A stretch of DNA of 64,000 nt, from contig LUCM01002333.1 in assembly GCA_008360955.1 (NCBI GenBank), positions 1 through 64,000 of the forward strand. Direction: 5' to 3'. The notes beneath the pieces were generated by a model. That model was not told the DNA's origin and searched no databases. It saw only the letters and a list, made by a program, of their open reading frames with translations. The first letter of the stretch is position 1. Every line of letters begins with the position of its first letter. Positions 13,281 through 26,512 of the stretch are shown here, in pieces. A program made the position numbers and the translations under genes. This DNA comes from Fasciolopsis buskii (taxonomy: Eukaryota; Platyhelminthes; Trematoda; Plagiorchiida; Fasciolidae).

Positions 13281-16200
13281 AATTGCTGGTTACTGACGAA
13301 TAAATTCAACTCAACGATCACTTTCTTCCCCATTGTGATAGTGGATCAATCTGAGTACAAAATATGTTCAGTGCACTTGCCTTCGGAGTGACTGCCCACC
13401 CTAGAGTATCAGCACATAAAAAGTCGTTAAAAAAGCATAGAAAACACTGCAAATGTTCAGTCTGTCCGACAAAGTGGCAATGGAACACGTAAAATTGGAT
13501 TGTCTACCACAGCATATTTTATGCCCGACCAAATTCATGCAACGTATGAGAGCACTGTGCTGATGTTCGAATAGTACTCAGGACAAGCTTCCATTGGGTA
13601 CACTTCAAAATCCAGATGAAGGCATAAATTTGGAACGATCGAAAATATTCTTTTTTCTCTAGGAAGAGAGATAGATCAAAGAAAATCAGACATTACACCG
13701 GTGAAGTGCAAATGGCCATTATCATTTCACTAGTCACATAAGATCAGGACATTCAAAGTCAGGTTATCGATAGCCATTTTTTGTTGCTGAAGGAATGCGA
13801 TTCCCGGAAATTTACTTTCAACCAGAGGACAATTTGTCTCGTCTTGAAAATCGAAATTCCGGCTGATTAGGAAAATGTATGAGGTTGTACTAACCACGTA
13901 GTACATGTCATGAGATGTGTCGTTCTTTCCTTTTTCCGGCACATGCGAAACGAAGTTTGTTGCACGTGTCCAGGCCTTTTGAATTTGGACTTTCTTTAGG
14001 ATATGTGTTCATGGAATTTCAAGTTCCACATTATGCTCGGTGATTTTTTCAAAATTTCCAAAACGATAGCGTTACATTTTGAATTTGCAGTTAGAAAACT
14101 TCTGCAATACCAATAGGCTACTTACTAACTAGTAGTAATAATGTTGCAAAACTGATCTCACAACGTGATTGAATTTCCCCCCTAACGTTTGTCAATGCCA
14201 GAGAGAAAAATTTAGTAGGCCTCCAACATAGGTACTAACACGATGGTATTCTTGTTTGGGTTCTATTTGTGGTCCAGTCCGTTAACGTGTGCATTACAAA
14301 ATAAAGTTGCTCGATAGCTTGAGGTTAATATTTTGTAAATTTGTTTTTTTTTTGTCTAACATCGACCGGAAGCCGACTTTTTATCTCAACATCGGCTGCG
14401 CGCAGGTTGTACAAAGTTTGTCCATTAGACAAAAATTGACCATATTTGGGGAGAAAACAAGAAAAATTAAATAGAGAAATTGAAATTTCAATTGACCGAA
14501 AGTCGGAACCGCGATGATGGTTGTGAAAACAACCGTTATTGTTAGTCGTGAGAAATAGAATCACAGGATAACTAGGTCGGAAAAATGAAACATCGACTGT
14601 TGGTTTCCGCGGCAACAAATGATGCGGAATGCGGGACAAAAAATTCAATTTGCCAGCAAATGAATCAAAAAAAGAAGTCAAATACAATTATAATTTGTCA
14701 TTTTGACAAACATCTGATTATCGTTTCCATGAATATTTAGTGGTTATTTATCGAATGGATCGGATTGTGGAAATCTTTTGGCCACATGCCTTGGTTCGGA
14801 TGGAATTTTAGCTGAGCACACGTTATGCCAGCTAGCATGACAAGTGGTGACACGATTCATGTTACCCGAAGGAGTTGAATTTTTTCAAATTTAGCGATTC
14901 ATTTGTTAGCTACAAATTTGTTCTAAATGACGTAAGGCATAATGAAACATGCCGTGAACTTCATTCGTCTTGAAAGAACAATTTTTGCATTGATTGGAAG
15001 GCTTGTTGGTCAAGAAATGCACTCAAGTTGAAAGCGGCTTCGGTTTCTGGTAACCCCAAACAGTCTTTTCAACTCTTTCACGCCAGGGAATCGTAAAAAC
15101 AAGAATTAACCAAAGTGACCGGTCGCCCGGTCAAAGCAATTCCTCTACTAGTTTAGCAGGCTATCGACAGCTTGTAGCCCATCCATAACATTTCCTCAGT
15201 TATTTTTGAATTATGTCATCACTATTCAACTATATGTTGGGAATATTTTGAACTGGGTAAGAACATGCTTATTTCAAAAAATCTCTCGAAATTGCATCAG
15301 CCAGCATCTTGTAGAGCAAAGCATAGACAGGCATACAAATTTGCCCATATGAGACGGATAAGATTTTCGGACCTATGGCATCGCTATGAACACCCTTGGA
15401 ACAATTCCGACTAAGTGTGAGAGATGACACAAGGTTCTCACATTTCCTATGAAGTCTGTTCTGGACAGTCATTTGACAGTAGGGAAGATCCGACCAGAAC
15501 TATAAATACCAAAGAAATATCAGACACAGGGATCATACAGCATACTTTCTGTGCATTTTAAAGATGATAGACTTGTTCTCTTGAGCGAATTGGGCACCTC
15601 TTTCTTTCAAAACTCTGGATAGAAGAAAGAGTCCTTTCATCCTAGGGTGAGCGATTCACGGCATCTTCTATTGAGAAAGGTTTCCATCATTCAGGAATTA
15701 GTCTGATCATTGTGTCTTGAAAACTCTCCGTGTCCGTTATCTGCCGCGGGCTTACTCTGTTGAGCAAGCTTTGATATCACGAAGAACAAGCCAAGCTCAA
15801 TCCAATCTGCATCTCCACCGAGCAGATCACAACTTTGCATCTTTTGTTCAAATACTGTGACATATGTCAAAACCTGTTAAGTGTCAATAGATTGGCCCTT
15901 TGAGGTGCACAGGCTGACGGGCGGAGTGTCCTAGATTGATGTTCGCATCCTGAAAGCTCTTTAACAGCGGGAATCCAGGCCGCCCCAGGGATTATTGGCA
16001 ATTTTTTCGTCTTTGCCCGTCTAATGTGGTGTTTGTCAAGGAAGTCCATTTTGCTCTTTGATTCATTCGTGAATGATTTAGCCGAATAGTTTTGGATGAT
16101 ATTTCGAACAAGAGTTTGGAATTTTCAAGGGGCGCTGAAAAGCGTCGTCTGATCAACTTGCTTTAGACCATTAATTTGCTAAAGTCATCCTACTTGGCAT

Positions 16201-16745
16201 ACAATTTGCTTGTTCTAGGTGCAAATGATATTTCTACGACTGCAAAAACTCTTGGGAACATTGGAAAATTTAAACAGCTCTGTCCTTTGATTATCCTATA
16301 GGTCCAGTTGGCAAGCTGTGTAGGGAATCCATTAGTAATTAGCAAATCCTGCCATACACAACGTTTAATGTTCATTCTTCATAGTAGATAGCTAAGTCTC
16401 CTTTGAAGGAGATTCGCAGCAAGGAGCAATCTGATTATTGAATTCAATACTGTTTGGCGATACATTATATATACATGTATACATCAGGAATTCTATTTAA
16501 AGAGTATATGCCATCAAAACCGTAGGCAAGGAAATTCATCGAGGACGAAAATAGAAAATGTAAAGTTCAACAAAAGAATGCTAACTTTCATACTCCACAT
16601 GCACATCACCGATTGTTTAGCGGAATCCAAATTTTATCAATGAACTTGATACTACTCGGTTGCTCAAAACGAGCTGAATTTGACTTGGGGAGCCCTATTC
16701 CATTTAGTTGATCAATCGATCTAATCTACAAGTCAGCATGGCAAC
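13281..16745. other. No gene recognised
   Basis: The longest open frame is 120 codons (minus, 14325-14687), rich in Phe, Ser and Asn, with no domain or splice support. I see no SINE. The stretch may be intergenic or intronic to the candidate at 16.7-19.3 kb. Confidence 0.4.
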
Positions 16746-16964
16746 CTGAGTGCCGAGTAATTCATTGGAGTCGGTGACTGATCACTCAGTTCTTCCGAAC
16801 TTTGGCAGAAGCCAGATTTTCCACTAAACCCCTTTGCCACAGACTCGTATACTTCGTAAGTTGCCAGCTCTTGGTTTGGAATCGAGGTTTCACCATCGAA
16901 CTTGAACAGACTATCACGAGGATCTGTCAACCAGAAGAAGAACAGCCGTACATTTTCCTTTATT
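16746..16964 (-). CDS. Candidate internal exon, unidentified protein
   Basis: On the minus strand the segment starts after a possible 3' splice signal (ATTGTTAG) and stays open for 72 codons to a possible donor (CTCAG/GTTGCC); without splicing the frame stops at 16733. The residues look protein-like (FFFWLTDPRD; ELATYEVYESVAKGF) but I recognise no family. It begins one base into a codon. This fits the candidate exon at 18152-18346, which ends with two bases left over; joining them makes a single open frame. Both splice sites are modest matches, so this could be chance. Confidence 0.25.
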
Positions 16965-18151
16965 CTAACAATTTGATAAAACCGATTGGGCCACATGAAA
17001 GCAGTAGATGAGACTTCGTTATCAAGCACTATTTAATTTCACAAATACACTTGGAGCGAGTATCTTTGTCCGAACCTGAATCAACCATCTGGAACCACAC
17101 GGAGATATTTTTGACTGCGTAAAATATACACGAAGAATGTTGTTATTCGGGCATCAAGGCCGCTGCGGTGATTGGCAAAATCGGTGAAACATTTTCCCAC
17201 CCTACGAATGTTGAAAACCGGCCCAGAGTAATGGGCTGGTGAGAAACATTAAATTCCACTAGACTAGTGTAAAAGTTACGGAGTCAGTTAAAAATACCTC
17301 CAAGATCGTATGTTTCGATGTGTGCTGTTCTTCCCGGTTTGATCTGAGTGGTCAACTTGTATATAAAACTGGGATATGCAAATCGTAACCATTACATGGG
17401 CCTGAGTTCATCACTTTCGTTTTTTCACGTTCACAATCTACGGGCTACTTCAGGGGACAATGGTTAACATTAGGTAACACTAATAAATGTTGTAAGCAGC
17501 GTAATTGTGCCCACATTCTTTACGTGGTAACATAATTCTTACTCGATTGTCCCAAAAATTCTGAATTGTTTAAGGGTCTCGTTAGAAAACAACGTTGACC
17601 GGCAAGCAATCATAGTCAATCTCGTTACCCTTATTCTCACAGATTGCCCAACTGAAAGAGACACTACACTCGTTTAGATATGAAAGTTTTGACATATTCA
17701 GATGGGATGAAGTTCACTAGATACAGTCTACCAGTGAGTGTCTGCTTCTCTCATCCGTGAAAATCAATCGGGAATTTTCATTTCGCGTTTTTACCTGTGA
17801 CCGGGGTGTGTATTGAACAGGATTTAGTAGACGTAATGAGATGACCTATGCAGCAACCACGAAACGAACTGAATCACTAATTAATCACCCGGCCAGCGAC
17901 TAATTAACTATGCCACTTTACCAATGTAATAAGTGTGAATAGGAATACAAATCACAGAAACTATTGTTCGCCCGTCAACACTTACTTAAAGATGAACATT
18001 TACTTTAAATTAGTAGTCGATTTTTCTGTTATAGTTTCGTTCCTGCCATTTCTGAGCAGTAGATGTTTTGATGATGTGGAACACATGGGACAACATTACA
18101 AATGAGCTAGAAACTCCGCAGTTAGTGAGACACGAACGAATTGTTTCCTAC

Positions 18152-18346
18152 CTTAAAGTTAAAGAAAAACACAAGATCGTGTCAAATATTGTTGACGGCC
18201 GCAATGAAGCTTTTCCAGGTTGTTCGTAGACATCAAACTGGCGTGAGATGACGACATGGCTCGGGTCTAAAGTAGCCGTTAGGAGTAATTTCACGAGTAA
18301 CTGGCACACATTTGACCATGCTGAGAATGTCTTAGATTTGAGTCTG
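18152..18346 (-). CDS. Candidate internal exon, unidentified protein
   Basis: On the minus strand there is an open stretch of 64 codons plus split codons, from a weak 3' signal (ATGTCAG) to AAG/GTAGGA. It includes the runs LLVKLLLTATLDPSHVV and FDVYEQPGKASLRPS. Its end phase matches the start of the candidate exon 1.2 kb downstream at 16746-16964. No domain is recognised, and the evidence is only open frame, splice signals and phase. Confidence 0.25.
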
Positions 18347-19155
18347 CTGACATAACGAATTTCATTTGTTTCCAAACAACACCGCCAAACGAGATGAAAC
18401 TTGCTATGGTACTGTTGGTCTAAACAATTTCAGTAAAAAATTCCCCAGGCTTTCTTCTTGCTAGCCACAGCGCGTTATCCATTCGTCAACGAAGTTAATC
18501 GACCAATAAAATGAAATCAATACAAAAATTTTTGAAACCAACGCCAAATTATCGCCACAATCTTTTGTCACGTGGCCAGTAAGGGATTCAAGCTAGCTAA
18601 ATTTTGATTTATTACACATCTATTTGCCTTTTTCTCTGACACGTAATCATATTCGTCTGGTATTCACTTCTGCTGTATGAAATACAAGTTGTCAGCGAAG
18701 TTTTTAATCCCCATGGCAGGTAGAACGGTCTCCGTGTTTTGAATTAACGTTTTTTCACTCCTTCAGCCCGCATTTTCTAGTCAAGTAACATCGATTTCAT
18801 CGTATTTATTGCAACACGTTGAAAAAGACTCAGTGAACATCGACAGACGGTGTTATACTCAACTTGTCATATGGGTATCACCTAATACCGTGGATGGCTT
18901 AATGAAGCGCGCTCCAAACGACCTTTCGTGAAATAGCCACGTTGATGATGAACGAAATTTTCCCACGCTAGAAATTTTACTTTCTGTTACCAATAATTAA
19001 TGATGAAACTTAGACGATGTGGAATTTCCCCGTTTACCGAATAAATACATTTGTTTTCTTCACAGACACATTAGTTTGATTGATTTGAAGAGTAAACTAG
19101 TTAGCCTTTGAAATGATGATTTTTTATAAATAAAGAAACCTCTCACAGTACTTAC
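18347..19155. other. No feature called; possible intron
   Basis: If the candidates on either side belong to one gene, their phases do not join directly (the upstream one ends at phase 0, the downstream one needs phase 2). Another exon would then be expected here. I could not pick one with confidence. Confidence 0.3.
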
Positions 19156-19314
19156 GAATTGAGAATTCCGAAAGAGTTTATTTTTCCACAACCATAGAGC
19201 TTTAACTTTTTTAAGCAAGGTCTTAGATATTAGAGCAGGAAACATGTTGATGCCAAAAGTGAATACCCGGTGAGTCATGTGACAGTAAGGTCGAATTTGG
19301 TCAGGGAAACACGA
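19156..19314 (-). CDS. Candidate exon, unidentified protein
   Basis: On the minus strand there are 53 uninterrupted codons between GTCGATTAG and a very good donor (CAATTC/GTAAGTACT). The sequence has basic and hydrophobic parts (MFPALISKTLLKKVKALWLW). It is phase 0 at both ends. A perfect GTAAGT at the end of an open stretch is suggestive, but several such coincidences are expected in 64 kb. Confidence 0.22.
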
Positions 19315-21364
19315 CTAATCGACAAGCTCGTTTGGACTTAGCTGAATAAGGTACAAGATTGATTGCAGACGAGGAGGCAGAATAGGAAACTAAACCATTC
19401 GACCGAATTCCGGAACAAAGAAACGGTGATCTTCTTTTTGTGACAACGTCCCAAACGAACGGGTGCCCCCGTTGAAAATGAAGACCAAAAAGTAGTTCGA
19501 GTTTCTCGACGGCGATGATCAGATTTTAAAAATCCCTGTGTACTCAACTATTCTTAGTTAGATTCATACCAGGTAGATTGTATGTGAAGGCAATTTTCTG
19601 TTTTCACTTAAAAACTCCATAAAATGACAGAACTTGGATTGGAAAAAAGCTCTGACAGAAGGAAACATATTACACATCAAGTTTCAAACAAATTTCTGAC
19701 GCTACTTCAATGAATTAAAGAATTGTGATAAGTTAACGGTTGTTTTTCGCACAAAATTGAATCAATCGATTGTCCTGAAGGTTCGTCGTATGAAGAAGCT
19801 GGAAATAAAGTCTCGGTTCTCATCGTAGACATTTGTGTAAGTGATGAAAATAACAAAAAATCAGGGCATCTGAACATTTTGTGCAATCCAAATCAAAATT
19901 TATTTGGCAAAATAATTCTCACGAAAGCGCAAAAACTGCGATAAATCGATCGAATAATTCTTGATTATTCTTGTCCATGAATGAACACGTTTCGCTTGGT
20001 CGAACGCCGCACGGATATCTCCTGCTTTTTAAATCAGAAGTATGATTGGATAAAAAACTTCGTGCTTGTTTGTACTTTCATATTTCCAAAGTGAACTCCC
20101 GAATCATTTAAACGGGACAAATCTAGGCACTTTTACCACGATGACCATTTTCCGCCCAGGTTTATTCAAGGGATGTTCTTCTTCAGATCTCAAAATGTGA
20201 ATGCAAGATCCACGAATAAACAGAACAAACTCGCTAAGGATGAATTGTATTCGAAATTAGATCAATACCTTGAAGCCAGACTGCAGTCAATTACAGTCAT
20301 TGTAACCGTCATTTGTCAACCGAATGCGCAGATTTCTGCGGACATTCTTTGATATTTACTGCAGATGAAAGGACCATTGAATGTAGCCGGAGTTTTCTTG
20401 AATACCGTCAGTATCTAAAGGGACATTGTCAGCCGCAAAGGATTTAGCCGAATTTGGATGCGGATTGAGCTGTATTCGGTTGTGCACTGATAAATCCGGG
20501 TCTAGAAAGCAGTTTATCGAAATGCTTAACTATTAAACCTGATGATAAGTACAAGTCCTTACCACAATGTGACTTCATCTCAACAGATTGCAAACATAAA
20601 AGATTTGAAAGTTTAGATGAACTCTTTTGCGGGGTGGAATGAAACGAATCTCTATCCAGGATAAGAAAAACGAAATGATTGGGAACAAAAAGATGACTAT
20701 TGTGCTGAATAGCACCACGAACTATGCGCTTATTTGCTGACTAAAATTAAACCTCAAGACAGAAAGATTTTTTTGTAAATCTCTTCAATATGCAAGCAAT
20801 AAAACACAATGCAGTAGACCGTGCGAATATCAACGCAATCCTTCTTTAGATCAGTTCACACGAGTTGTGGACAATTCCGTCATTCGGCCAGACCAGTTGT
20901 AAAATCTGGTTGGAATCAGGCAAACTGTAACAAAACAAATTGCTTTATTCTCCGTACACAGTCAATCTACCAGTGAAATCCATCCTTAACAATGCATGTT
21001 AGCCAATCGACTCTACACGTAGGGACTGGAACAGATTTCTCACACGTGTTCTATTGTTCCAGTTGCCGGGCCTCGTTAATTCATCCATTCTCATTTTCCA
21101 TTCGTATATTTTTGTCTAAAACCAGATTAGGACAACTTCCCAAGGCTTTGGTAACGATAAATGAAAGCGAGCGGTAATGTCCACGGGACTACGTCACTTG
21201 GCTTGTGGCAACAGTCTGATTTGGTTAGTTATTAGCTATTTGGAAATAATCCGATGACTGACCTTACCAATACATGACTACGACATTAGAACAAAGAGTT
21301 CAATTCCGAAAAAGAAGCAAAAAGACAAAGAAGAAGAGCTCACCGTTTCACAGATTCCGTTGAA

Positions 21365-21378
21365 GCACACACACACAC
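21365..21378. repeat. (CA)n microsatellite
   Basis: Seven CA units; short. Confidence 0.8.
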
Positions 21379-21493
21379 AACGACTACTACGTACGATAAA
21401 CCAAGTCCATATTACTCGTATGGTGGTGAGGAGGATTAAAAAACCGATGACGAGAATAATCAGTATGATTATTATTATTACCATTACTATTAA

Positions 21494-21533
21494 TCCGATG
21501 ATGATGATGATGATGATGATGATAATGATGATG
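21494..21533. repeat. (GAT)n microsatellite
   Basis: Nine or more GAT units followed by interrupted units, preceded by an ATT-rich stretch. Confidence 0.9.
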
Positions 21534-24129
21534 TGATTCCAACGAAAATTATCATTAGCGTACTTGATTTTTTGATGTTGGATACCGATGTAAAACTTGT
21601 AATAATCGTAAGGCTAGTCCATTCTGTCCAATCAGTCTCATCCCACTATAGTCCAGATGCCCTCGTTTAACAAGGTGAACGTATGACCGAGTAGACAACA
21701 GTTGGTCGAAGCATAATGGTACCCGTATCAAGGGCCATGAAGGATTCGGACGAAAGTTTTAGTGTGCATATTTGGAAAATTACGAGCTACTGAAATGCTG
21801 CCTAGTAAGTATTTCCTCAGGTATTTCTTTCGCTAGTAGGTCATTTCGTATTTACTTCCGAGTGTTGCGCTTTTCTGTATTATTCAGCATTCGTTTTCAT
21901 CGTGCCCTTGCAAAACTCAAGCGAGTTTATTCAGAAATTTTGGAATAGACTAGTTGAAAACCGCACTAGATTTGTCAATTTTTAACACTCTGTGTTCTTT
22001 AATAAAAAGATTCTTTTCGTTCATTACTTTTCTTCGTTTGTCCGTTGTTATCGAACAGCCGAAGTCTACAATCTGATGACTCTCAGACAATCACCGGTAA
22101 AGTTTTTAATAATCAAGTACTCCAAAGCCACAAAGTCACCGAAAATCGATAATGCATTCAAGAAGCACAAGTGCAGAGGTTCCATACTCCCGACAGGGTT
22201 TGATGTTGAGTTGCTTTCATTGTTTTGTTCCAGTGAACTGGTTAAAACATGCAACCATAAATCGGACTTTGTTCGAAAGTTGAACGGCTGCACTAATTAG
22301 GATTATTACTTTGGCCCATTTCATCTGTAAACATTTGGTTTGATAATCGCGTCAACTATGGCTTCCGTCAGTCTGCCCGCATGCGGTCAAACCAAATTAC
22401 TGAACCGTTTAACTCTGCGGTCCCTGTCCTAACTGTGTTTTATGTGGTTGACTAATTAAAATAACTTGTTCATAAATGAACAGTTAAGGATTTGGGTATT
22501 TTATCTTGTATTTCAAACTATCAGTGATGACCCTGAGAAGTCCGCTCAATTCGTCAGGTAGTATTGTAACGCGACGGTGAATCGGTGATAAAACTAAACA
22601 GTTTTAAGATTCAAATCCAATCCTATGCATAGCTCTTCTCCAAACTCGTTTGGGCAAGATTCCGGTTCTGATCAGACAAACTTCGCCATCCCATTTTAGA
22701 TATTTGTTGTCATCTTGTACATCGCCTTTTCGGATTTACCTCTGAACTTGTTGACCGGACTGTTCCCAAATGGTGACGGGGACTGCAATTTGCAGTCTAG
22801 AACTAAAGCTGATTACTGAGAATCTGACAATTCTGCCCGTGTTTGTTCATAAACTGTTCCACTGACCATTTCACAGCCGACTGGCAATCAAAGATTTGCG
22901 ATCTAAACAGCAGGCTCGGCAATCAAAATCCAGCAAAAACGAACAACACAAATTTGCAAATCTACTTCGATGTCCTTAGTTCTCCGAAGGGTGACTTACA
23001 CGTAGCCATTGGAGGTCCATTGGCAAGCTGCTCGTAACCCGTTTGCATCACAGCGATTATTACTCGTCTATCGGTTGCCATAGCAATCTCTTCTAATTTT
23101 CCACTCTTCTCCAATATCATTCCCCAGATTAAATGAAACAAGTCGTATTCGCTCGAATACTCATTCGGTTAGGAAGTGATCCACGAGGCTAGCATGTTTG
23201 TTAAAGCCAGATTAGTACCTCCGGGTTAATGTAAACTGCGTACATGGGATTGTCACCAACTTATTAACGGTTGGCATTTGTCCATTGGAATAAGGCATTT
23301 CTCTAGGTGAGGAACAGAACTCATGTTTTCCTAGGACAAAATGCAAAAGTATCAATGTCCAAGTTGCAACTTATCCAAAGATTTTTGAGCATATCATACT
23401 TTCAACATTGGCGTCCGGTACCTGTGCGTTGGGAAATTCCAAACTCGAGAAGAGAATATCCGCACATCAGCTGATGTGTGTTCAGGTTACTGATAGATAG
23501 ATGACCGCCAATTTGTGGATAGTTATGAATAACGAGGGATCATAATCACCAAATAAGCGATCGAGAATAGCCAATCAGAAGTGAAGAGTTTTCGCTTTGC
23601 AAGTGTGCTCCCTGAAAAAGCTACAAAATGGCCACGGAACTTTAACATGACGAGTGCGGCCTTTCACCTAAGGGGTCCAGTGATCCGTGCCAAGTTCCGT
23701 TTGGGTAGGGCTTCCACTATCTACTGGTCACCAGTCAATCACTGCTTTCATCATCATGCTAAGGTGTTCTCGCGAAGTGAAGCAACTCTGGTCCCATTGG
23801 CCGAGGTGACAGGTCAGCAAGCTGGATTTTGTTTCCAATCCAAAATCAACCCACATGACACAGCAATTTGAGGATCTTGTTAGAAGTAGGGAAGCAGGGC
23901 ATCACTTGACGGGCAATGAATGACTACCGCGTAAGTGCTGCCTGTTTTTCAGTATGTTTCTTGCCCGTGTTGGGATTAAGATTCCTCCAGATTCAATGTC
24001 TGGATAGCGGCTGTTGTCTTTACCGCAGTGGTCCATCGTACAGCTCTGTACTCCACGTCTTGGTAATCGCTTCATACACAGTGCTGGGATACAGTCAATT
24101 TTATGGGATCTAATTTCCTGCAGACTAGC

Positions 24130-26260
24130 TTCAATAACTTCAACTGACCCACTCGGAAGTTGACAGTAAAAACCGTTTGTGTCGCTCACCGTAGATGACA
24201 ACAAGACGAAGGGTGAATTGTTGAACTCACTGGAAAATCGATTAAGTGTTTCAAAACGGGGTATTTTGTTTTTCCGGCAGACTGTGGCACACATACTGGC
24301 CTTTTTGACAAATTCACAGCTGACATTTTAAGGCATCTTGGACCAGGCGAGCTTTATGAGAAGGGGTTTCGACTGATAAACTTTTGGACAGTGAACAGGT
24401 TTTTTGTCTACAACACTCTCCTTCAACATCCCAAAAAAGGATCCACAAATTTGGTATCCAAACGACGGTTGCATAGCGCATCAATATTGATCATATCCTT
24501 GAGGGACCTCGCTGATCTTCGCCGGTGGAAGATTGTTGTGCGTTTGCCGAGTGAATGACAGGCAACCTAAAGGGGTAATCATCATGTCCTGGTGCAGGCT
24601 TGTATTAGGTTGCATTTGTTTACTCGCCAAAGGAAGCTACCATGAAGTGGATTAAATATTGCTGCCCTGGAAAAACAAAAATAAGCGAGGCATTGTTGAT
24701 TGCGACTGTGACACAATTAGATGCTACTACCAATAGGTCAACAGACGAAATCCTGTTGCAAAATCCGTGGCAGATGCTCCAAACGGAGACAAAAGAAGTC
24801 ACTTAGAAAGTATTAGGGAAGACTTAAAATCAGTTAAAACCGTGGGGTCTTGCAGTCTTTCTTCGGCTGTCATCCTAGGTGAAAGAAGCTAGAGAAGGGC
24901 GATGTAAAACATTGCTGTCCACAGCGTGCGGTCTCTTGCTCGGCTGGATCAATTTATTATTGATAGTGAATCGAAATTGCAGAGAAAATGTAGACCGCAT
25001 CAATGCGACAGTGCGAGATATTTCCAAACAAGTGAGGTATATCCATCGTGCTGCCCATTCACGAGAAACCCGACAAAATGGTTGATCGGAGCGACACGCG
25101 TCGATCTGTTTGAAGTCGTTACGAAGATGTTCTGCTTACCACTTCTTAATCATTTTGCAGCTGCCCGAAATTGCCGTACTAAGGGGTTTTTGGCACGGCA
25201 AAGAGTACATGGATTTAATAATCACATTAATCGAAGTAATGGAACTCTCGCAACAAATCGCAGCATATTTCAACGATCCCGGAGCTGTTTTTAACTTAGT
25301 TACTCGCGAGTCCCCTTAAGAATCATTAGAAGTTGTGGGCATGTTGTTCAAGCTCTCAGGAATTTTAAGGACCTCACTATTCATCCAAGGTAACATGAAC
25401 ACAAATATATGAAGAGGGATTTTCAAAATTTGCTCGTCGTTCCGGGTGAGACATCGATGTCTACTTACTTTAATCCTGTTCAGTTACGCCATTGAATGCA
25501 CTATGAACAATGCAGTGAGTGGCTACCCAGGAGTCCAGGTGAGATCATCAGTCTTTATGTCGGACCTGAAGTTTACGCGCTATTTGATTGTGCTCACTGA
25601 TTCCCCAGCCATCATAGAACCAATATTCGACCGAATCACTCTCTATGCGATGAAAGTCAGGCTTAAATTCAACACTAGAAAAACACAAGCCTTCTCGATT
25701 TTCCGAATCCCCGGGTGCTCAGCAACTTTTCGATGGCGACGTGGGAGCTGAAAAACACCATCATTCAAACAACGAAGAACGTTTTGGCTGGCGAATGGGA
25801 ATTCAAAGAACGAAGTCATCACGAGGATTGATAGCACGCACAGAACACTTTTCCGCAGCTCCCACGAGTTCCGCAGCCAAGCAAGGGAATTAGATGTCAA
25901 GCAAAGATTTGCCTCTTTCTCGTTGCAGTCCGCTTTGGGCTCATTTTTATGGGTGCAAAATCTGGCCATCACTCCCACTGGATACCAGAAGGTTAGATTT
26001 ATTCGATTATTGGTGCTCAGGATGGATTCTTCGCCAAACTGGGAAGAACCAATCTCTAGCGTTGAAAATGGAAGCCGATGTTCCGGAAGTAGACAACTAT
26101 CTACATTACTCCAAAACCGTCGTCGATGTTCGTTAGGTCATGTTCTATGGTGTTCAGGAATCAAGCCCTCTCGACAGACGTTGTAAACCTCATTCTGTAT
26201 GGAATGGCGCTGCAGCCTTGGGAGCCAGCTGACAAAGTAGATTGGTACTTAGCTGGTTAG
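24130..26260 (+). pseudogene. Decayed non-LTR retrotransposon (APE endonuclease + RT)
   Basis: Three plus-strand frames, broken by stops and shifts, together spell a LINE ORF2. The endonuclease part (about 24185-24560) has PADCGTHTG (family form roughly AADxNAHTG), then LINFWTVNRFFVYNTLLQHP and a weakened QIDY/RW region. The RT part (about 25200-25680) shows NDPGAVFNLVTRESP (family DFxxAFDSVxRE) and GYPGVQVRSSVFMSDLKF, and then FTRY stands where the catalytic YADD should be (25572-25583). The following stretch VRLKFNTRKTQAF is the usual post-YADD block. The C-terminal part (about 25850-26180) ends in LGHVLW, as in many RTE-type elements. The element would have nicked target DNA and copied its RNA there; this copy cannot. 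RTE-like is my best clade guess. Confidence 0.8.
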
Positions 26261-26339
26261 ATCAACCGAAAAAAGGATAAAAAGCTCGTAAGACTTTGTA
26301 AATATCAGACCGAACGATCTAATCGATGCGCCCAGTATT

Positions 26340-26512
26340 GTTGGTAGCCAAACAGATAGTGTCGTGGCGTTTGGACACAAAGGTCACGGGTTCGAATCTT
26401 CCCATCGCCGGTCAACTTCTCCACTTGGAAGCCCTCTGCTGGCCGCAGCCCCCTTTCTGAAAAATGATGTACATTTTTATTTCATTAATAAACGAATTAA
26501 AAGATAAAATAA
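26340..26512 (+). mobile_element. tRNA-derived SINE (family A)
   Basis: Full-length copy with GTAGCCAAACAGATAG as A box, GGTTCGAATC as B box, CCTCTGCTGGCCGCAG body and TTCATTAATAAACG tail followed by AAAAGATAAAA. It lies about 80 bp downstream of the dead LINE. Confidence 0.88.

Larger units (their letters stand above)
19315..24129. other. No gene recognised; simple repeats
   Basis: A 102-codon plus frame (21992-22300) and a 96-codon plus frame (23581-23871) lack recognisable domains. The stretch contains CA and GAT microsatellites near 21.4-21.5 kb. The region just before 24.13 kb may hold the decayed 5' part of the retrotransposon that follows. Confidence 0.4.

Noticed and set aside
14325..14687. 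120-codon minus-strand frame
   Set aside because: Skewed to Phe, Ser and Asn from AT-rich sequence, and no family resemblance.
23902..24294. 130-codon minus frame as a gene
   Set aside because: It overlaps, in antisense, the start of the decayed LINE endonuclease region, and shows no domain.
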